From: Acidimicrobiaceae bacterium
Lineage (GTDB): Bacteria > Actinomycetota > Acidimicrobiia > Acidimicrobiales > MedAcidi-G1
Direction of reading: 5' to 3'
NCBI GenBank assembly: GCA_002699725.1
Contig: PACE01000058.1
Location: forward strand, 36,428 to 47,186
DNA: 10,759 nucleotides
Part shown: positions 6,620 to 10,759 of the stretch, one piece after another
How the letters are laid out: each line of letters begins with the position of its first letter
Numbering within the stretch: position 1 is the first letter of the stretch
Position numbers and translations under genes: made by a program
Notes under the pieces: generated by a model
Told to the model about the DNA's origin: nothing
The model's input: the letters and a program-made list of their open reading frames with translations, nothing else
The model's database searches: none

Positions 6620-8941
6620 CTATTCGTACCGGGAGGCGGACTCGCGGAGCACGTCGAGCCAGCGGGCCCCGGCGTCGGGGGCCAGTTCGCCGGGTGTGTA
6701 GGCCACCGAGTGGAGCGTTCCGGTCCACGGGAAGGCGCCGTGGCGCTCGTAGACGTCCCACGACACGGGTGAGCGGCGGTCGATGCCGACGTCGATGCCC
6801 TCGAAGGGCGCCATCGAGGTGAGCAGCGGCAGGTCCCGGGCCTCGCCAACCACCTCGCCTTCGACCCGCAGGGTGGCGTGGACCCGCATGCTTCCGGGCG
6901 CCTCCACGACGAGCGCCACAGATGAGGTGCCGTCGGCGAGTGGTCCGCCGTCGACCACGGTCATCACCCCGTAGCCGTTGTAGGCGAAGAACAGGTGTCC
7001 GTCCTCGACGTACATCGAGTAGCCGCCGCCCTGGTCCCCGTGAGCCACGAGGATGCCCTCGTCACCGGCGGCGTAGGCGAGGGCCACGTCGACGGTGAAC
7101 GAGCGGAAGTTGATGAACTGCACCGACCGGAAGCGCTCGACGGTCGGGGTGCCGGGCAGGAACGTGGCCGGCTCGGCCAGCACCGCCTCCCAGGGTGGTC
7201 GCTGGATGTAGGTGGCGCCGCTGCCCTCGTCGAGGGGGAAGACCTGGTTGTCCCAGGCCGCCTGCTCCCACGCCTCCCGGAGCTCGGCGAGCTTCTCCGG
7301 GTGCTCGGCGGCCACGTCACGGCTCTCGGTCGGGTCCTCGGCGAGGTGGTGGAGCTCCCAGGTGTCATTGCTGAACGCTTCCCGACGGCCGTGGCAGGTC
7401 ACCGCCGACCAGCCGTCGCGGTAGAAGCCACGGTGGCCGGCCTGCTCGTAGTACTGCTCCGGGTGCGTCGAAGGCGTATCGGAATCGGCGAGCGACGTCG
7501 TGAAGCTCGAGCCGGCGGGCGAGGGCAGCGGCTGCCCGTGCCTGGTGGTCGGCAGGTCGACACCGACGAGGTCGAGGACCGTGGGCAACAGGTCGGTGAC
7601 GTGCTGGTACTGGGTGCGCAGGCCGCCGCCTTCCACCATCCCGGAACCCCTCGAGACGATGCATGGCACCTGGTGACCGCCCTGGTGGGTGTTGATCTTG
7701 TAGAGGCGGAACGGCGTGCCCGACACCATTGCCCAGCCCATCGGGTAGTGCGGCAGCGTCTGCGGGCCGCCAATGAGGTCGAGGCGGGCGTGGTCCACCT
7801 CGATGTCGTCGAACGGGCTGGAGCCCTGGGTGTGGGCGAGCAGGGTGCGGAAGTACGACGAGGTACCCCGCTCCTGGCCCTCACGCGACCCGCCGTTGTC
7901 GGAGGTGAACACGACGATGGTGTTGTCCCACTCCCCCATGGCCTCGAGTTCGGCTCGCAGTCGTCCGAAGTTCTGGTCCACGTTGTCGACCATGCCCGCG
8001 TAGACCTCCTGATAGCGGGCGAAGACCTCGCGCTCCATGTCGGTGAGGTCGTCCCAGGCTTCGACGGCATGGTGCGGCTCGGTGTTGCGGGGTGGCAGGA
8101 CCGCACCCTCGGGGATAACCCCCAGTTCCTGCTGGCGTTCGAAACGGCGCTGCCGGACGACGTCCCATCCGTCCGCGTAGTCGCCCCGGTACTTCTCGGC
8201 GTCAGCGGCCCTGACCTGGAGCGGGGCGTGGGTGGCGCCATGTGAGAAGTAGAGGAACCATGGCTTCCTGGGGTGGCCGGAGCGCACCTGGCGGACCATG
8301 TCGAGCGCCCGGTCGGTGAGGTCGTCGGTGAAGTAGTAGTCGTCGGGGTACTGGTCGACCTGGACGACGTGGTTGTCCTCGTAGAGACGGTGCGGCTGGT
8401 GGAAGTTCGTGAACCCGTCGAGGATCCCATAGAAGCGGTCGAAACCCTTCTGGCAGGGCCAGCCGTGGCGAGGGCCGGCCTCGGTGAGGTTGGAGTCCTT
8501 GCAGAGGTGCCACTTGCCGACCATGAGCGTGGCCCAACCGGCATCACGCAGGACCTCGCCCATCGTGACGGCGTTGTCGCGGATCTCCATGGCGTAGCCG
8601 GGGAACCCGGGGTCGCGGTGGCAGACGGTGGCGAGGCCGGCGAGGTGGTGGTTGAGGCCGGTCAGCAGCGATGCGCGGGTGGGCGAGCACATCGGGTTGA
8701 CGTGGAAGTTGGTGTAGCGCAGGCCCTCGTCGGCAAGGCGGTCGAGGTGGGGCGTGTCGATCTCGGAGCCGTAGCAGCCGATGTCGGCGAAGCCCAGGTC
8801 GTCGCACAGCATGACGATCACGTTCGGCGCGCCGGCCGGGGCGGTCGGCTGCCCGGGCCACCACGGGTCGGAGCCGACAATGGTCCGCCGCACCTCGCCC
8901 TCGAAGCCGGCGTACGGCTGGGTCGGGTCCTGGTCGGTCAC
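6620..8941 (-). CDS. Arylsulfatase, long AtsA-type, Cys-type formylglycine sulfatase
   Basis: 773 residues, about the size of mycobacterial AtsA-like arylsulfatases (close to 780) rather than the 450-550 of most sulfatases. It should hydrolyse a sulfate ester after an activating enzyme, not in this window, converts Cys85 to formylglycine. Seen directly: the first metal pair Asp47-Asp48 in MLCDDLGFADIG; the signature CSPTRASLLTG at 85-95 with Cys85 and Arg89; GKWHL with Lys143 and His145; SHGATHAPL with His234 and His238; TSDNGG with Asp348 and Asn349; and a Lys415/His419 region before GG. The core is therefore complete. From about residue 570 a beta-rich C-terminal domain follows (PGTPTVERFRS, then strands such as YSMYVEDGHLFFAYNGYG). 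No signal peptide precedes the core, so a cytoplasmic location is likely. The GTG start at 8941 is supported by GAGGAG five bases upstream and by its GTGA overlap with the MFS stop. The ester substrate is unknown. Confidence 0.95.
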   Translation of the reverse strand: MTDQDPTQPYAGFEGEVRRTIVGSDPWWPGQPTAPAGAPNVIVMLCDDLGFADIGCYGSEIDTPHLDRLADEGLRYTNFHVNPMCSPTRASLLTGLNHHLAGLATVCHRDPGFPGYAMEIRDNAVTMGEVLRDAGWATLMVGKWHLCKDSNLTEAGPRHGWPCQKGFDRFYGILDGFTNFHQPHRLYEDNHVVQVDQYPDDYYFTDDLTDRALDMVRQVRSGHPRKPWFLYFSHGATHAPLQVRAADAEKYRGDYADGWDVVRQRRFERQQELGVIPEGAVLPPRNTEPHHAVEAWDDLTDMEREVFARYQEVYAGMVDNVDQNFGRLRAELEAMGEWDNTIVVFTSDNGGSREGQERGTSSYFRTLLAHTQGSSPFDDIEVDHARLDLIGGPQTLPHYPMGWAMVSGTPFRLYKINTHQGGHQVPCIVSRGSGMVEGGGLRTQYQHVTDLLPTVLDLVGVDLPTTRHGQPLPSPAGSSFTTSLADSDTPSTHPEQYYEQAGHRGFYRDGWSAVTCHGRREAFSNDTWELHHLAEDPTESRDVAAEHPEKLAELREAWEQAAWDNQVFPLDEGSGATYIQRPPWEAVLAEPATFLPGTPTVERFRSVQFINFRSFTVDVALAYAAGDEGILVAHGDQGGGYSMYVEDGHLFFAYNGYGVMTVVDGGPLADGTSSVALVVEAPGSMRVHATLRVEGEVVGEARDLPLLTSMAPFEGIDVGIDRRSPVSWDVYERHGAFPWTGTLHSVAYTPGELAPDAGARWLDVLRESASRYE

Positions 8942-10236
8942 GGGCGCTCCTCTGCCGGCACATCTGCGGCGGTCGGCACCGAACCTACTTCCGGACTGGC
9001 TGGGCCGCGCAGCCGTGTCGCCACGAGGGCCACGAGCACGCAGGCCACCGACATGAGCACCAGCGCTCCGCCGAATCCGAGGTCGGTGTCGGCCACCCAG
9101 CCCATCACCAGCGGGCCGGAGACGCCGCCCAATTCGGCGACCGCGAACCACAGGCCGTAGGCGACGCCCATGTTGTGGGGGCCGACCGCCTTCGACTCCA
9201 TGAGGGCGACGAGCACCAGGGGCACCATCACTGCACGGACGCCGGCGGCCGCAACCGGCAACGGATCGAGCGCCGTCGGCGCGACCAGGATGGCGAGGAG
9301 TGCCACCGACACGACCAGCATCACACCAGCCAGGATGAACGGGAGGCGTCGGCCGTCCGCCTTCCCGGGCAGCCAGAGCGAGACGGCGACCCCGACTCCG
9401 CTACCCACCGCCACCCAGTTGGCGGCAGCCATCGACGAGAATCCGCTGTGCGTGCGGAGTAGGGCGGGCATCCAGCCGCCGAGGCCGTGGGCAACGAAGA
9501 AGACGCCGAGGCCGAGCGCCAGGATCAGCCGGATCCGGGGGTCGCGCCCGAGAACCCGCCAGGCGCCGACTGCACCAGCCTCGGTGGCCTCACTGCTCGA
9601 CATCGGCGCCTGGATGCGGCCCGTGACGACGAGCCAGCCGGCCAGGGCGAGGACCATCGAGCCGGTCTCGATCACGACCGTCCAACGCCATGACCCGGTG
9701 AGCGGCATGAGCACCGAGTTGGACAGCACCAGCGTGACCACGCCACCCAGCGCCGGCGCCGTGCTGTAGACGCCCACGGCGACCCGACGCTCACGCCGGT
9801 CGTCGAACCACAGGGCCACCGCCCGCGGGGCGCCGGCCGAGATCAGCGGCCCGCCGACGCCGAACAGGGCGATGGCCGCCCACAGGGCCGGGAGGTTGCC
9901 GGCGGCGGCCCGCAGGAGCCCGCTGGCGATGACGACGAGTCCGCCGATGGCAACCGCCCGACGAACCCCGAGTCGGTCCACCAGGCGGCCGGCGGGCGGG
10001 GCCGAGCCGAGGTAGACGAGTTGCCAGGCGCCGAGGGCGAGGCCCATGGCCACCCGGCTGAGGCCCAGGTCGGCACGCACCTCCCCCACCAGCGGCGGGA
10101 TCGACAGCGCCACGACGCCGAAGGCGAAGTACACGGCGTAGACCCCGGCGAACAGCACCCACCGGCCGGAACGTCCCCCCGGTCCAAGGGACTCGCTCTC
10201 GGGGGCGTCCATCGACGCATCGTCCCACGGCGGCAT
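8938..10236 (-). CDS. MFS transporter, first gene of the sulfatase operon
   Basis: 432-residue major facilitator with about 12 predicted membrane helices in two halves. Segments include the first helix VLFAGVYAVYFAFGVVAL, the motif-A loop GRLVDRLGVRRA between helices 2 and 3, a central charged loop around SSSEATEAG, and a second half opening with LILALGLGVFFVAHGLGG. The style, with GVGGPLISAGAPRAVALWF and SWRWTVV, recalls the CynX/NimT-type or organic-anion MFS transporters; the substrate is inferred from context. Three starts are possible: GTG at 10257, ATG at 10236 and ATG at 10212. None has a good Shine-Dalgarno. I chose 10236; 10212 gives 424 residues and would also keep the whole first helix. 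The C-terminus has a short hydrophilic tail. Its TGA overlaps the sulfatase GTG by 4 bp, so the two are translationally coupled. The likely job is uptake of the sulfatase substrate or export of a product. Confidence 0.92.
   Translation of the reverse strand: MPPWDDASMDAPESESLGPGGRSGRWVLFAGVYAVYFAFGVVALSIPPLVGEVRADLGLSRVAMGLALGAWQLVYLGSAPPAGRLVDRLGVRRAVAIGGLVVIASGLLRAAAGNLPALWAAIALFGVGGPLISAGAPRAVALWFDDRRERRVAVGVYSTAPALGGVVTLVLSNSVLMPLTGSWRWTVVIETGSMVLALAGWLVVTGRIQAPMSSSEATEAGAVGAWRVLGRDPRIRLILALGLGVFFVAHGLGGWMPALLRTHSGFSSMAAANWVAVGSGVGVAVSLWLPGKADGRRLPFILAGVMLVVSVALLAILVAPTALDPLPVAAAGVRAVMVPLVLVALMESKAVGPHNMGVAYGLWFAVAELGGVSGPLVMGWVADTDLGFGGALVLMSVACVLVALVATRLRGPASPEVGSVPTAADVPAEERP
8947..8952 (-). 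promoter_or_regulatory. Shine-Dalgarno for the sulfatase GTG start
   Basis: GAGGAG on the minus strand lies five bases before the GTG at 8941 and inside the last codons of the MFS gene. It is the clearest ribosome binding site in the window. It decides the sulfatase start over an open frame that continues about 70 codons further upstream, antisense-like in composition. Confidence 0.75.
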
Positions 10237-10246
10237 GACACAGGTG

Positions 10247-10257
10247 GTGCCCGGCAC
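10247..10257. promoter_or_regulatory. Inverted repeat in the MFS/PAC2 divergent gap
   Basis: GTGCCCGGCAC is two perfect 5-bp arms around one central base, lying in the short gap between the MFS start (10236) and the PAC2 start (10293). The position suits an operator controlling the divergent pair or the sulfatase operon. It also overlaps the GTG at 10257, which makes that codon a less attractive start for the MFS gene. The arms are short and may be chance. Confidence 0.25.
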
Positions 10258-10292
10258 GGGCGCGGGGGCCGAAGGTGCGCGAACCTGTCGGG

Positions 10293-10759
10293 ATGGAGGA
10301 GTTGCGCTGGCAGGTGGACGACCTGCGCACGGACCTGGACCGGCCGATCGTGGCCGTCGCCTACCGCGGGCTCTTCGACGCCGCCGGTGCGGCCACTGCG
10401 GCGGTGACCTGGATGGCCGACCGGTTCGATGCCGCCGTCATCGGCGACGTCGATCCCGAGACCTTCTACGACTTCACCCAGGAACGACCGGTCGTCGAGT
10501 TCGACTTCGAGGGGGTCCGCCGCCTGCGCTGGCCGGCGAACGAGGTGCTGGTGGCACACGGCGGTGATGCTCCCCGCGACCTCGTACTCATGTCCGGCGT
10601 CGAGCCGCACCTGCGCTGGCGTACGTTCGCCGAAACGCTGGTCGCTGTGGTCGCACACACCGGCGCCGAGTCGGTGGTGACCCTGGGAGCCATGGCGGGC
10701 ATGGCACCACACACCCGGCCCCTCGGCGTCGTCGCCAGCTCGACCAACCCCCAACTGGC
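10293..10759 (+). CDS. PAC2-family protein, 3'-truncated by the window edge
   Basis: The frame starts at the ATG at 10293 and is open to the window end, giving 155 visible residues; full-length family members are about 250-320. PAC2 proteins resemble archaeal and eukaryotic proteasome-assembly chaperones and are widespread in actinobacteria that carry 20S proteasomes. Their bacterial role is not settled. Family features visible in order: RPIVAVAYRGLFDAAGAATAA near residues 18-37 (the usual gene reads like RPVVV-GFxGWNDAG), a DPETFYDF block at about 54-61, then RLRWPANEV, DLVLMSGVEPHLRWRTFAE, and VVTLGAMAGMAPHTRP near 139-150. All match the order and spacing I know for the family. No strong Shine-Dalgarno precedes the ATG, so translation from a very short leader is possible. 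It is divergent from the MFS-sulfatase operon and probably unrelated to it in function. Confidence 0.9.
   Translation, partial: MEELRWQVDDLRTDLDRPIVAVAYRGLFDAAGAATAAVTWMADRFDAAVIGDVDPETFYDFTQERPVVEFDFEGVRRLRWPANEVLVAHGGDAPRDLVLMSGVEPHLRWRTFAETLVAVVAHTGAESVVTLGAMAGMAPHTRPLGVVASSTNPQL

Noticed and set aside
8273-9160. 295-codon + strand frame opposite the sulfatase start and MFS end
   Set aside because: It is Val/Glu/Asp/Gly-rich with no domain, and lies opposite two well-supported genes that share a start/stop overlap.
10240-10288. ACAGGT ... ACCTGT inverted repeat across the MFS/PAC2 gap
   Set aside because: Six-base arms separated by 37 bases are expected by chance and give no convincing operator or hairpin.
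1-10759. CRISPR array, insertion sequence, tRNA or rRNA gene
   Set aside because: I looked for regular repeats, transposase-like proteins, terminal inverted repeats and tRNA-like arms, and found none. Almost all the sequence is accounted for by coding regions.

Overview
The window is about 10.8 kb of G+C-rich (roughly two thirds by eye), tightly packed bacterial DNA. It holds ten protein-coding genes, two of them cut by the window edges, and no rRNA, tRNA, CRISPR array or insertion sequence that I can see. The gene content points to an actinobacterium: a class I P450 of the steroid/lipid type, a PAC2 (proteasome-assembly-chaperone-like) protein, a long AtsA-type arylsulfatase, and several small proteins that look like actinobacterial conserved hypotheticals. 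From memory of similar gene sets I lean towards the Acidimicrobiia. That is inference, not a computed assignment.

Layout. (1) Bases 1-1061, + strand: a cytochrome P450 missing its N-terminus, meeting an SDR oxidoreductase tail to tail with a 9-bp gap. (2) Bases 4060 down to 1071, - strand: a probable four-gene operon. In transcription order it holds a NUDIX hydrolase with a split Nudix box, a 182-residue protein of unknown function that overlaps it by 32 bp, a multi-pass membrane protein, and the SDR dehydrogenase. (3) Bases 4061-4241: a 181-bp divergent intergenic region, the only sizeable non-coding stretch. (4) + strand: a 140-residue, probably all-helical protein that may be a degenerate hemerythrin-like protein, then a SulP-family anion transporter that lacks the usual STAS domain. 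(5) Bases 10236 down to 5989, - strand: a compact operon of MFS transporter, arylsulfatase and an isochorismatase-fold protein. The MFS stop and sulfatase start overlap as GTGA, and the sulfatase and hydrolase are 7 bp apart. The last gene converges on SulP so tightly that one CTAG palindrome supplies both stop codons. (6) From 10293 on the + strand: a PAC2 protein running off the window, divergent from the MFS gene.

How the genes may work together. The MFS-sulfatase-hydrolase operon looks like a unit for importing and processing an organic sulfate ester. The SulP transporter lies next to it and could handle the inorganic anion, but this is guilt by association because it is on the other strand. 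The most noteworthy observation is that the isochorismatase-fold protein has none of the canonical Asp-Lys-Cys catalytic residues in the expected positions. The operon's last product is therefore either a pseudoenzyme or an enzyme with a different active site. The coupled NUDIX/182-residue pair is the other set worth following up. I see no evidence of a mobile defence system or other large novel apparatus; most of the window looks like ordinary metabolic chromosome.
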